Source: Bog-159 sp035602155 (GTDB taxonomy: Bacteria > Acidobacteriota > Terriglobia > Bryobacterales > Bryobacteraceae). Taken from it: DNA of 47,700 nucleotides. Made by a program: the position numbers and the translations under genes. Below the pieces are notes generated by a model that was given only the letters and a program-made list of their open reading frames with translations, was not told the DNA's origin and ran no database searches. The stretch covers positions 1-47,700 of the forward strand of contig DATNMW010000315.1 of NCBI GenBank assembly GCA_035602155.1. Direction: 5' to 3'. Shown one piece after another: positions 24,904 to 33,226 of this stretch (position 1 is its first letter; every line of letters begins with the position of its first letter).

Positions 24904-25386
24904 TTACGCTTTGCCGGCTGCGTGAATCTGCTGCGCCAAATAATTATCCAGCCCGATCTCCTCGATGATGTGCAGTTGGCCTTCCAGATAATCGATGTGA
25001 TGCTCTTCGTCCAGCAGGATCTGTTTAAACAGCTCGCGCGACCCGTTGTCCCCTACATGGGTGGCCACCTTGATAGCTTCATTCAACCGCGGCACCGCAT
25101 CCAGTTCCAGGGCCAAGTCATTCTCCAGTTGCCTTTTCACGTCCGAGCCGATCTTGATCGGGAACAGTTCGACCATGTTGGGGATGCCCTCCAGAAAAAG
25201 GATGCGCTGCATCAGAATATCGGCGTGGTGCATCTCTTCGATGGATTCCTGCCGGTCCAACGCCGCCAGCCTTTGATATCCCCAGTTTTCGCACATCTTG
25301 GCATGCAGAAAGTACTGGTTGATCGCAGTCAGCTCCGCTTTGAGCACTTCGTTCAATAGACGTAGCATCTCTTCGTTGCCGCGCAT
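24904..25386 (-). CDS. bfr: Bacterioferritin
   Basis: A 160-residue haem-containing ferritin that stores iron in a 24-mer. All ferroxidase ligands are at standard positions (Glu18, Glu51, His54, and the later Glu and DEEHHID group), and Met52 is the haem ligand in ESIEEMHHAD. It is full length. The ATG is preceded directly by a 14-bp inverted repeat and has no recognisable Shine-Dalgarno. No bacterioferritin-associated ferredoxin is adjacent. Confidence 0.96.
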   Translation of the reverse strand: MRGNEEMLRLLNEVLKAELTAINQYFLHAKMCENWGYQRLAALDRQESIEEMHHADILMQRILFLEGIPNMVELFPIKIGSDVKRQLENDLALELDAVPRLNEAIKVATHVGDNGSRELFKQILLDEEHHIDYLEGQLHIIEEIGLDNYLAQQIHAAGKA

Positions 25387-25399
25387 TACAAAATTGTAA
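25386..25399. promoter_or_regulatory. Inverted repeat abutting the bfr start codon
   Basis: TTACAA-AA-TTGTAA touches the ATG of bfr, in the place where a Shine-Dalgarno would be. It could be an operator for an iron- or redox-sensing repressor, or part of a leaderless or structured start. No match to a known Fur or IscR box is claimed. Confidence 0.35.
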
Positions 25400-25596
25400 C
25401 GTATCGGCTGCCGCTATCGAGGTCTAATTTCGTTCGTCAAGAGTCGGGCCCTGCGCCAATTGGCCTGGATTTGAGCGCCTGCAGCCTCCGCCATCGGCTA
25501 TACTGTGTCATGGAACTCCAACGCAACCAACGGCTTCCGCCGCATTGAACTTTTCCCGCGGCGTCGTCGTAGTTCCTAACGAGTATAAACCCAAAT

Positions 25597-26016
25597 ATGA
25601 CCGCTCAAATCGCAAGTATCCACGCCGATCAGATCAAAGCGCTCCTTGCCGAAAAAGGCTACGAAGTAACCGAGCCCACCCCCGGTGTCCTGCGGGTGCA
25701 GGAACTCCAGAGCGGTGTGGCCGTCCAGGCCGTGCTCGAAGGCGACGTCCTATACCTGTCGCTGACCTGCACTGTGGCGCCGGAATCCGCCATCACCGCG
25801 CCGATGATGCGCAGCATGCTCGACGCGCATAACGGCATTTCAACTTCGTACTTCCAACTCTACGATGCCGGCCAGGGCCAGACCGCCATCACCCTGAATA
25901 ATTTCTGCAAACTCGAAGACCTGGGTCCCGAAGACCAGGACGACATCCTCTCCTGCGTGCATTTCCTGCTGGTCGACGTCATGGTGGCGCGCCGGATTCT
26001 GAGTGGTTTGGTGTAG
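25597..26016 (+). CDS. YbjN/DUF2170-like small protein heading the PspA cluster
   Basis: A 139-residue soluble alpha/beta protein. ALLAEKGYEVTEPTPGVLRV and LYLSLTCTVAPESAITAPMM look like the chaperone-like YbjN/DUF2170 fold, and FLLVDVMVARRILSGLV is the final helix. In E. coli a DUF2170 gene (yjfI) precedes the PspA paralogue yjfJ in the same order, which supports the reading. It lies 27 nt before the PspA gene. Function is unknown; a partner or chaperone of the PspA protein is plausible. Confidence 0.6.
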   Translation: MTAQIASIHADQIKALLAEKGYEVTEPTPGVLRVQELQSGVAVQAVLEGDVLYLSLTCTVAPESAITAPMMRSMLDAHNGISTSYFQLYDAGQGQTAITLNNFCKLEDLGPEDQDDILSCVHFLLVDVMVARRILSGLV

Positions 26017-26043
26017 CTTGGTGTAACGGGAGACAAATCGAAC

Positions 26044-26814
26044 ATGGCATTTCTATCGGATATTTTCAATCGCGCCGGCCGCGTCGCCCGCGGTCAGGCT
26101 AATGAAGGCATGAGCGCCGTCGAGGATGCCACCTTCGACGCCACCGTCCGTCAGACCGTGGCGGACATGCGGAACGAGCTGAACAAAGCCGTACAGGCGT
26201 CCGCCGTGGCCATGAGCAACTACAACCGCCTGGACGCCGAATATCAAAAATACGTCCGCCAGTCGCAGGAGTGGAAAGACCGCGCGGGCTTGGCGCTCGA
26301 CGCCAACAAGGAGGATCTGGCACGCCAGGCTCTGGCGAAGAAGGCCGAGTGCGACAAGCAGGTCGCCTCCATGCAAGTGTCCGTGGATCAGGCGCAGAAG
26401 GCCAGCGACACGCTCAAGCAACAGGAGGGCGAGTTGAAGCGCAAAATCGACGAGGCCGAGCGCACCGCCACCACGCTGGTGGCGCGCAAGAACGCCGCGC
26501 AAGCGCAGCGCAAAGTGGCCGAGGCTCTGGCTGGAGTGGGCAACGCCGACAACGCCTTCGCGGCGCTCAACCGGTTCGAAGAAACCGTGTCGAAGGAAGA
26601 GGCTACCGCGCAGGCCTTCAATCAACTCGCCTCGACGGGAAAGGACGACGATCTGGAAAAGCAATTCGCCGCCTTGGGTCACGGCACGGACGATGAACTG
26701 GCGGCCTTGAAGCGCGAACGCCAGCAGTTGAAGGCGCCCAGCATTCCCCTGTCTATAGCCGCGCCCCCGGAAAAGGTTGGCGGCCAGTCTTCCGGTCAGG
26801 CAGGCGGCCAGTAG
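26044..26814 (+). CDS. PspA/IM30 (ESCRT-III-like) family protein
   Basis: A 256-residue, almost fully helical coiled-coil protein of the PspA/Vipp1 family (RAGRVARGQANEGMSAVEDA; long helices from LNKAVQASAVAMSNYNRLDA to KVAEALAGVGNADNAFAALN). Such proteins polymerise on damaged membranes. It is more like the YjfJ branch than classic PspA: no pspF or pspBC is near. The C-terminus is Gly/Gln-rich and probably disordered. It is in the middle of a four-gene run. Confidence 0.85.
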   Translation: MAFLSDIFNRAGRVARGQANEGMSAVEDATFDATVRQTVADMRNELNKAVQASAVAMSNYNRLDAEYQKYVRQSQEWKDRAGLALDANKEDLARQALAKKAECDKQVASMQVSVDQAQKASDTLKQQEGELKRKIDEAERTATTLVARKNAAQAQRKVAEALAGVGNADNAFAALNRFEETVSKEEATAQAFNQLASTGKDDDLEKQFAALGHGTDDELAALKRERQQLKAPSIPLSIAAPPEKVGGQSSGQAGGQ

Positions 26815-26823
26815 CCGCGAACT

Positions 26824-27462
26824 ATGGGCCCCATCACTGTCACCCTCTTAATTGTCCTGGGAGCTTTGCTCTTCATGATTCTGAAAAAGCTATTCGAACG
26901 GCCCGCGACGCCCGCGGCTCCGGCTACACCGAAGCAGGATCTCGCTAGCCTGACGGTTGCCGACGCGCGCGTGGGCGATAACATCTCGATCTCCGGCGCC
27001 GGCGATAACTACAGCGATCTGGATTTCACGGTGGACCACGGCAATCGCTATGAAGCCGGCGAGAAACAATGGTTCGACGTCAGCGGCAAGCACGGCGAGC
27101 GGCGCGTCTCCCTGGAGGTGCGCGACGAAGACGATGAGCTGGAAGTGCGCGGATTCCTGGACGGGCGCAAGCTCTCGCTCGAAGACGTGGGTCTTTCTGA
27201 AGACGACCTCGCGCAAATGGACCAGCGCCAAAATACCGCCGACAATTTTGAGTTCGACGGCAAGAATTGGTATTACCGCCTCAGCAAAGAAGTGGGCGTC
27301 TTTCACGACGGCCAGATGCAGGGCGCCGGCTTCTACGGCTGGGAGTTTGTGGAAGAAACCGGGCAGCGGTATCTGGCGATCCGTAAGCGCGAGGGCGAAC
27401 CGTTCAGCGCCAGCATGGCCGTCAAATTGAATCCGGCGGACATCACCGTCTTCCGCCCGTAA
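26824..27462 (+). CDS. Membrane-anchored DUF4178-like protein
   Basis: A 212-residue protein with one N-terminal membrane helix (ITVTLLIVLGALLFMILKKL) and two soluble beta-rich parts; LTVADARVGDNISISGAG and FEFDGKNWYYRLSKEVGVF to GQRYLAIRKREGE fit DUF4178. In other bacteria DUF4178 proteins occur with PspA-like and polyamine-synthase genes. It starts 10 nt after the PspA gene. The helix suggests it tethers PspA-type assemblies to the membrane, which is inference. Confidence 0.7.
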   Translation: MGPITVTLLIVLGALLFMILKKLFERPATPAAPATPKQDLASLTVADARVGDNISISGAGDNYSDLDFTVDHGNRYEAGEKQWFDVSGKHGERRVSLEVRDEDDELEVRGFLDGRKLSLEDVGLSEDDLAQMDQRQNTADNFEFDGKNWYYRLSKEVGVFHDGQMQGAGFYGWEFVEETGQRYLAIRKREGEPFSASMAVKLNPADITVFRP

Positions 27463-27480
27463 CAATCCGCTTACTCACGT

Positions 27481-27520
27481 GCGGCTCGGACTTACAGAGC
27501 CGCGGCCGTCAGGGAGCGGT
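27481..27520. repeat. Dispersed acidobacterial-type repeat, copy 2, with stem-loop
   Basis: GCGGCTC at 27481 and GAGCCGC at 27497 can pair around a 9-nt loop, followed by GGCCGTCAGGGAGCGGT, which matches the copy near 22695. It separates the DUF4178 gene from the next gene and might attenuate transcription between them. Confidence 0.65.
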
Positions 27521-27531
27521 GGAGGAGTTAT

Positions 27532-29037
27532 ATGAGCCGTCGTGGGCTCGAAGTTTTGGCCGTTATTCTGAGCTTCCTGATTGTCATCGTCCTGTTCGCG
27601 GGGTTCGATAATCTGCCGCGCAAGGTGCGCGCGGACATCGCCGCGGAAGCGCACCAGCTTCCGCAAGCCCAGAAGCAATTCCAAAGCGCGCAGGACGAAG
27701 TCACTCACGATCTGTCATCCGACCCGGATCTATTCCGCGCGCATGACATGAACACAGCCTTCCCGGAGCGCTTTCGCATCGCGGCAGGCGAGTTGCAGGG
27801 TGCGCAGCGCGACGCCGCGGCGCTCGACAAGCTGCTGAAGGCTAACCGCCGCCAGGACCAACCCGAGACCGAAAAACTGCTGAAAGAGGAGCGCGCGCTG
27901 CGGTCTGCCGCGCTGAACGAAGCCACCTTGGTCGAGGCTGAGGCTCAGCACTGGGTGGACATGAAGCGCAATCTGCCTACCGAGTTGCAGCAGATGGCGG
28001 CCGACCGTCAGGCGCTTGAACATTGGGATTTCGCGCCTATCGCGTTGGCCGTCACGCGCGCCGAAACCGATTGGCCGCAGAAGAAATCCGATCTCGACTC
28101 GCGCCTTACGGCCCTGCGCGCGATTCCCGCCGACGGCGAGAAAGCCTGGCAATCGAGCGACGCAACGCGCCGCAAGGCCGAAGCCAAGGATTTGGCCGGA
28201 CTGGATTACGCCGGGCTGCTTGGTTCCGCCGAGACGCTGCACACAGACGTCGCTACTTTGCCGGCGCGAACGCAGGAGCTCCAGTCGCTCACTGGCCAGC
28301 TTTACACATCGTGGGATAAGGTGTTGGTGGATCTGCGGGACCGCAAGTCCGGCGGCTCGCGCGATTACGAAGAAGAGATCCGCACGGTTAAAACGAAGTT
28401 TCCGGATGCCGCGGGCAAGGATGGCGTCACCACGTCCGACGAGACTTGGGTGGAGATTCCACGCGCCACTTACCATGTTTGCGAAAACAATATTGGCATG
28501 TCCGTCGCCCACAAGCCGGTGGGCAAGTACGACACGGAAGCCGATGAAGTCGCCGAGCCGGCGGGCTTCGCCTACATGGCGCCGGTCGGGGAGCGCAACC
28601 AGTATGGCTACTGGGACCACGGCAGCGGCGGCAACTTCTGGGTGTTCTACGGGCAATATGCGTTGATGCGCGACCTGCTGTGGGGACACAGCTACCGGCC
28701 CATCCCATCCTATGAGTGGGAATCCTACCGCACCGCGCGCTCGAGCGGCCAGACCTATTACGGCCGCGACGAAGCCGCCGGGGCGCCTAAGTACGGCACG
28801 CATGGCACCTTCACCCAGCAGCACTACGCGGACAGCCGCTATGTGCGCAGCGCGGGCGGCTACGGCAACTCAAAGTACGCCACTGGCGGGTTCAAGCGCG
28901 GGGAAAGCGGTGAGGGGCACACCTTCGGCTCCGGCTCGAAGCCGCCGAGTTCCGGATTTAAGCCCAGAAGCGCGCCCAGTTTCCACCCCAGCTTCCGTCC
29001 GCCATCCGGAGGACGCTCGTTCGGCCGCCGCCACTAA
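27532..29037 (+). CDS. Membrane-anchored helical protein with low-complexity C-terminus
   Basis: A 501-residue protein. One N-terminal membrane helix (VLAVILSFLIVIVLFAGF) is followed by ~260 residues of charged helices (QAQKQFQSAQDEVTHDLSSD; LVEAEAQHWVDMKRNLPTEL), a globular segment around EIPRATYHVCENNIGMSVAH, then a region rich in Tyr, Trp and Gly (NQYGYWDHGSGGNFWVFYGQ) and a Gly/Ser/Arg/Phe tail ending GGRSFGRRH. I do not recognise a named family. It has a GGAGGAG Shine-Dalgarno and probably belongs to the PspA cluster as an envelope-side component. Confidence 0.75.
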   Translation: MSRRGLEVLAVILSFLIVIVLFAGFDNLPRKVRADIAAEAHQLPQAQKQFQSAQDEVTHDLSSDPDLFRAHDMNTAFPERFRIAAGELQGAQRDAAALDKLLKANRRQDQPETEKLLKEERALRSAALNEATLVEAEAQHWVDMKRNLPTELQQMAADRQALEHWDFAPIALAVTRAETDWPQKKSDLDSRLTALRAIPADGEKAWQSSDATRRKAEAKDLAGLDYAGLLGSAETLHTDVATLPARTQELQSLTGQLYTSWDKVLVDLRDRKSGGSRDYEEEIRTVKTKFPDAAGKDGVTTSDETWVEIPRATYHVCENNIGMSVAHKPVGKYDTEADEVAEPAGFAYMAPVGERNQYGYWDHGSGGNFWVFYGQYALMRDLLWGHSYRPIPSYEWESYRTARSSGQTYYGRDEAAGAPKYGTHGTFTQQHYADSRYVRSAGGYGNSKYATGGFKRGESGEGHTFGSGSKPPSSGFKPRSAPSFHPSFRPPSGGRSFGRRH

Positions 29038-29117
29038 CCGTGGGACGCCCTCGTCCGCGCGCGCCCCCCTGGTCACGCTCTTGCGGCAGTTTCGCGGGAA
29101 ATCGCCAAAAATAAGGC

Positions 29118-29144
29118 TTGAATTGACGCAATTGGGTGTATACT
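29118..29144 (+). promoter_or_regulatory. Possible promoter before the accessory patch
   Basis: TTGAAT at 29118 and TATACT at 29139 are separated by 15 bp, a little short of the usual 17. It lies ~70 nt before the decayed gene that begins at 29217, in an AT-richer stretch than the surroundings. Confidence 0.3.
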
Positions 29145-29216
29145 AACTAGCGCCCGGGGCGGGAGATAAGCCGCGAATAATGTAACGCCTGAATCCGGCT
29201 AATGACTGGTCACCGA

Positions 29217-29853
29217 TGACTGAATTCGAGTTGGACCCGGAGTCGGTTTCGCGCGCCGAGGCCCTCTCATCTCGGCTGATGGCTGACTTCCGCACCGTGT
29301 CGAAACAGGTCCCGAGCCAAATAGCCAGCGCGAATTGTTCTCTGAGCAACGATATTCTGAGCAGGCAAAAGGCGTCCCAATCGACGACGTGGTAACTAAC
29401 GTCCGCCAAATGGCCATGGAATTTGCGACGGTCCAGCGATTCGATGGCGAGGTCCCTTGTCTAAAGCTGAGCGACGGCGAGTTGGCCCCGATTTCTTTGA
29501 CCGAGTTTTATGGCGACGGGGCGTTTTCGCCCTACGGCTTCGGAAGCTGGCCAGATCTGTGGTGGGACCGTAAATTCAGTTTCCGAGGCCCCTATGAGAT
29601 GCTGCGGCGCTCCGGGCCGCAGGAAGACGGGATTGTCTTAACTGATGTCCGCAAAACCGAACATGGCATTCAACGCAGCCTACACGAATTCCTTTCCTAT
29701 CGATTCGCTGGGATGAACAGATGGGCCGAATGGTATAAGGCGGAGTCGGCATGGTTCTCCAGTGGTATTTCGCAAGTCCCGGCGCAATTGCCTGGTTGCT
29801 CGGTGTGGTGGCCGTCTTTGCGGCGGATCTGTAGGGTGTTTCCTACGGTATAG
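29217..29853 (+). pseudogene. Decayed hypothetical gene
   Basis: An ATG at 29217 opens a frame coding MTEFELDPESVSRAEALSSR and on to SKQVPSQIA, which then runs into a stop; at ~29320 the protein-like sequence continues in another frame as SQRELFSEQRYSEQAKGVPI and stays open to 29853 (GFGSWPDLWWDRKF; EFLSYRFAGMNRWAEWYKA). The simplest reading is one gene with a frameshift near 29320 and a scrambled end after ~29760. No family is recognised. Base composition is less GC-skewed at third positions than in the neighbours, which suggests recent acquisition. Confidence 0.45.
29751..29834 (+). other. Short membrane-helix ORF or gene remnant
   Basis: ATG at 29751 opens MVLQWYFASPGAIAWLLGVV and ends ..AVFAADL, a plausible single membrane segment read in a frame different from the preceding gene remnant. 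It may be the true start of a following membrane-protein gene whose later parts survive at 29996-30205. Too short to judge. Confidence 0.25.
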
Positions 29854-29995
29854 CGGTTTGCTTGGTACCTATACATATATCAAGAAGGAAGCGACGGGCC
29901 CAAGAACGACTCGCGATGTGCGCATTCTCGGTGGTCGTGAGCTTCGCGCCGAGGCCGAAAAAAAGCGCAAGTAGCTAAATGTCGATATACAAACC

Positions 29996-30205
29996 TTGCT
30001 GGAGGGCGCGGCCTATAAAACCGACCTGCTCTGGAGCCGTGAAGCCCGGCAGTGGGTTAAGCAACGGGTTTTGTTGTTTTTCATTCTGACGCTTGTGCTT
30101 GGGACGTCCGCACTGACCGGGGCAAGCTTCGCCACTCAGGTACTCCTCACCAAGGAGGCGGCAGCGAGCGTGATTCGCGCCGCAGACGCTCCTTCGCTGC
30201 GGTAA
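29996..30205 (+). pseudogene. Remnant of a membrane protein
   Basis: The frame encodes LLEGAAYKTDLLWSREARQW, then one membrane helix (RVLLFFILTLVLGTSALTGA) and a short tail. It is in the same frame as the upstream stretch at 29880-29974 (KKEATGPRTTRDVRILGG), separated by a TAG stop. No credible start or Shine-Dalgarno precedes it. Read together with 29217-29853 this is probably the tail of a broken accessory gene or genes. Confidence 0.35.
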
Positions 30206-30309
30206 GAGGGCGATGCGACCCCGGCGGGAGCCGCGCGCCCGCCAGGCGGACACGCCAGAACGGAACCTTGCGGATCTGCCATAATGCGGTTTAGAGAGAA
30301 AGCGCAGGT

Positions 30310-31038
30310 ATGAGCGGAGACGACACCTACGAACTCTACATTGACGCCTTCACGCCCGCATCGATCCCGATGTCGCGGCTGGCCGAATATATGGCCGGCT
30401 TCGCCACGCTCCTCGGACACGAGGAGCACGTCCACTTCGACAAGCTTAAGCCCGGCAGTCTGGCGGTCGTCTCCCGTATTGAACCTGTCGCGCAGAATAA
30501 AGTGCAACGGCGCCTCGACGAAGTTCGCTTTGGCACGGGGCCCAAGGCGGCGATGGATGCCTTCCGGCAGATCGACGAGAAGCTGGTTGCCGACAATGCG
30601 GTCGGGCGGATAGTCCGCGGCACAGCCAAGGTCGTTGATTTTCCTGGCCGCAACCAACCGGTGGAATCGAGCGTCGGTCCGATAATCCAGCCGGGCACCC
30701 TGGATGGCGAAGTTATTCAGGTCGGCGGGCGCGATGAAACGATCAACGTTCACATCAAGGCGGGGGACGACGTACACCGCTGCATCACGACCAAATCGAT
30801 CGCGCGCCGTCTTGCGCAGCACATCTTTAGCGCGCCGGTGCGGGTCAGTGGCAAGGGAATCTGGTCGCGCGCCGAATCGGGTGACTGGAAACTTCATCGC
30901 TTCGATATCGAAAGCTTCGAGACACTCGATGAGACCCCGCTGTCGAAGGTATTCGGCGGGCTACGGACACGGCTGACGCCGCCGGAGGGTGGCCGTCCTA
31001 ACCCGACTGACATGATGCGCGAGCTTCGAGAGGAGTGA
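30310..31038 (+). CDS. Hypothetical protein, partner of the PIN protein
   Basis: A 242-residue soluble protein, beginning MSGDDTYELYIDAFTPASIP. I do not recognise a characterised family. It has an N-terminal alpha/beta part (RLAEYMAGFATLLGHEEHV), a central beta-rich region (VIQVGGRDETINVHIKAGDD) and a charged tail (NPTDMMRELREE). The following PIN gene begins 4 nt after its stop, so the two form an obligate-looking pair, perhaps an unusual toxin-antitoxin or RNA-processing module. The pair sits in an accessory patch. Confidence 0.7.
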   Translation: MSGDDTYELYIDAFTPASIPMSRLAEYMAGFATLLGHEEHVHFDKLKPGSLAVVSRIEPVAQNKVQRRLDEVRFGTGPKAAMDAFRQIDEKLVADNAVGRIVRGTAKVVDFPGRNQPVESSVGPIIQPGTLDGEVIQVGGRDETINVHIKAGDDVHRCITTKSIARRLAQHIFSAPVRVSGKGIWSRAESGDWKLHRFDIESFETLDETPLSKVFGGLRTRLTPPEGGRPNPTDMMRELREE

Positions 31039-31042
31039 CACT

Positions 31043-31600
31043 ACGGTCGCCTTCGACAGTACCATTCTCTCCCTGTTACTCTTTCCCGACGCCGAGCTTA
31101 AACAAGGGGAGCATGGGAACGCGGTCGAACACGCTCACGAGCGCGTGGCGGGCCTGATGCAGGAACTCGAGGCAGCCAAAGAACAGGTTCTTGTGCCTGC
31201 CCCGGCGCTGTCTGAGGTCCTTGTGACCGAGGGCGTCCACGTTCAAGATGTTCTCACGACGCTACGAGTGTCCGCCTTCATCCGGATCGGCGATTTCGAC
31301 GAGCGGGCTGCGGTGGAACTCGCCATGCGCCTGCGCGCTGCGATCCAATCCGGCGACCCGCGCCAAGGGATGCGGATCACCAAGAGCGCTATGAAATTCG
31401 ACCGCCAGATCGTAGCTATTGCGCTGGTCGGCGGCGCCCGTATGCTCTACTCCGACGACGACGCAGTCGAGAGGTTCGCTTCAAGCTGCGGCCTCGCCAC
31501 TAAGCGCGTTGTCGATCTTCCAGTCCCATCTTCGCAGCGCGAGCTCTTCGAAGGTGCTGAGGGACCTGCGGCTATGGGCGGCCAGAACGATGTGTCGTAG
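31043..31600 (+). CDS. PIN-domain (VapC-like) protein with an ACG start
   Basis: A ~185-residue PIN-fold ribonuclease-like protein. The catalytic acids are visible: Asp in VAFDSTILSLLLFPD at the N-terminus, Glu in PALSEVLVTEG, and the C-terminal acidic run MLYSDDDAV. The N-terminal strand is unmistakably coding, but no ATG, GTG or TTG exists between the preceding in-frame TGA (31013) and it; the first such codon, GTG 31145, would delete the first catalytic Asp. The only sensible start is ACG at 31043, 8 nt after a strong GAGGAG. So either ACG is used at low efficiency or an ATG was mutated, crippling the gene. Confidence 0.7.
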   Translation, partial: TVAFDSTILSLLLFPDAELKQGEHGNAVEHAHERVAGLMQELEAAKEQVLVPAPALSEVLVTEGVHVQDVLTTLRVSAFIRIGDFDERAAVELAMRLRAAIQSGDPRQGMRITKSAMKFDRQIVAIALVGGARMLYSDDDAVERFASSCGLATKRVVDLPVPSSQRELFEGAEGPAAMGGQNDVS

Positions 31601-31608
31601 TAGCCGGC

Positions 31609-31622
31609 TGTAAGCGCTTGCA
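31609..31622. promoter_or_regulatory. LacI/GalR-type operator upstream of GH51
   Basis: TGTAAGCGCTTGCA fits the near-palindromic operator typical of LacI-family repressors (central CG, TGNAA arms). A promoter can be drawn over it: TTGCAT at 31618-31623 and CATACT at 31641-31646 with a 17-bp spacer, so the operator overlaps the -35 box. It precedes the arabinofuranosidase start by 42 nt. No lacI gene is in the window. Confidence 0.6.
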
Positions 31623-31663
31623 TGATCCGCCGCCGTATGACATACTGCGTTCTGGTGCAATCC

Positions 31664-33226
31664 ATGAAAACAGCCCCGTCGCTTTCGCGCCGCAGTTTTG
31701 CCAAGGTTCTAGCCGCCGCGCCCTGGATCGTCCGCGCGCAATCCGCGCCCGCCCGAGCTCGCATCAAAATCGACACCGAGCGGGTGATCGGCGACATCGA
31801 CCCCAAGATCTATGGCAACTTCATCGAACACCTGGGGCGATGCATTGAAGGCGGCATCTTCGACGAAGGCTCGCCGCTTTCCGACGCGAGCGGCTTCCGC
31901 CGCGACGTCCTCGACGCAGCCAAGAAGCTGAACGTCACCATCCTGCGCTGGCCGGGCGGCAACTTCTCATCGAATTACAACTGGATGGACGGCATCGGCC
32001 CGCGCGACCAGCGCGCGCGTCGGCTCGAAATGGCCTGGGGAACCGTCGAAGACAATCGCTTCGGCACTCACGAGTTCATGGAGTACGCCGAAAAACTCGG
32101 AACCGAGCCATACTTTTGTACGAACCTGGGGATCGGCTCCTGGCAGCAGGCTCAGCAGTGGGTGGAATACTGCAACTCATCCGAGGACACGGCGATGACT
32201 CGGCTGCGCAAACAAAACGGCCGCGCGCAGCCCTGGAAGATCACTTACTGGGGATTGGGGAATGAAATGGATGGCCCCTGGCAGATGGGGCATCGTTCGG
32301 CGGAAGATTACGGAAAGTTTGCGCTGGAGGCCGCCAAGCTGATGAAGTGGACCGATCCCAGCATCAAGCTGATCGCCTCGGGCTCCTCCAATTTCAACCC
32401 GAACGCCGACTGGACCGGTTGGAACCGCACCGTCCTGGAATACCTGAAGCACCATGTCGATTACCTGTCGCTGCACATGTACGTGGGCAATCGGGGCAAT
32501 GACTTCGGCGAGTTCATGGCCAGTTCCGTCGAACTCGATAGCCGCATCAAGACCGCCGAGGGTATCGTCAATGCCGCGCTATCCGGCGAGCCGGCCAATC
32601 GCCGCATCTACATCGCGTGGGATGAGTGGAACGTGTGGTATCGCGCGCGCGGTGAGGGGAAGGAACAAGGCCGCCGCATCCTCGAGGAGCGCTACAATCT
32701 GGAGGACGCCCTGGTCGTCGCCACCTTCCTCAACTCGTTTGTGAATCACTCGCACATAATCAAAATTGCGAACATGGCCCAACTGGTGAATGTTATCGCG
32801 CCGATATTTGCCGGCGACAAGGGTCTGTTCCTCCAAACGATCTACTATCCGCTGCAGCTCTTCGCCAATAACAGCAAGGGCAAGTCGCTGGAGCTGTTCG
32901 TCGATAGCCCGAAGTACACGAGCAAACGCTTCGGAGACGTGCCCTACTTGGACACCTCGGCGGCGTATGACAATGGCGCACTGGTGCTGAATGTGGTGAA
33001 CCGCCACCTGGACCGGGCCATCGAAGCGGATTTCGAATCGCAAGACAAGAAGTTCTCCGGCGCCGTCGAGGCGTGGGAGGTCAATGGTCCCGATATCAAA
33101 GCGGAAAACGATTTCGACTCCACCAGAGTGCGGACCGTCCAACGCTCGGCGTCTGCACAGGGGAACCGGCTGGCCTACAGTTTTCCGCCGCATTCGTATA
33201 CGATGTTGAAGGTGAGGCTGGTGTGA
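31664..33226 (+). CDS. Exported alpha-L-arabinofuranosidase (GH51)
   Basis: A 520-residue glycoside hydrolase family 51 enzyme that removes terminal arabinofuranose from plant hemicellulose. A twin-arginine signal (SRRSFAKVLAAAPWIVRA) means it is exported folded. TILRWPGGNFSSNYNWMDGI, GLGNEMDGPWQMG (acid/base Glu) and YIAWDEWNVWY (nucleophile Glu) are the family marks. I chose the ATG at 31664; the longer frame from 31622 starts inside the operator. It overlaps the aldose epimerase by GTGA. Confidence 0.93.
   Translation: MKTAPSLSRRSFAKVLAAAPWIVRAQSAPARARIKIDTERVIGDIDPKIYGNFIEHLGRCIEGGIFDEGSPLSDASGFRRDVLDAAKKLNVTILRWPGGNFSSNYNWMDGIGPRDQRARRLEMAWGTVEDNRFGTHEFMEYAEKLGTEPYFCTNLGIGSWQQAQQWVEYCNSSEDTAMTRLRKQNGRAQPWKITYWGLGNEMDGPWQMGHRSAEDYGKFALEAAKLMKWTDPSIKLIASGSSNFNPNADWTGWNRTVLEYLKHHVDYLSLHMYVGNRGNDFGEFMASSVELDSRIKTAEGIVNAALSGEPANRRIYIAWDEWNVWYRARGEGKEQGRRILEERYNLEDALVVATFLNSFVNHSHIIKIANMAQLVNVIAPIFAGDKGLFLQTIYYPLQLFANNSKGKSLELFVDSPKYTSKRFGDVPYLDTSAAYDNGALVLNVVNRHLDRAIEADFESQDKKFSGAVEAWEVNGPDIKAENDFDSTRVRTVQRSASAQGNRLAYSFPPHSYTMLKVRLV

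Noticed and set aside
31145..31600. GTG at 31145 as the start of the PIN protein
   Set aside because: It would remove the first strand and the first catalytic Asp, both of which are clearly encoded upstream in the same frame.
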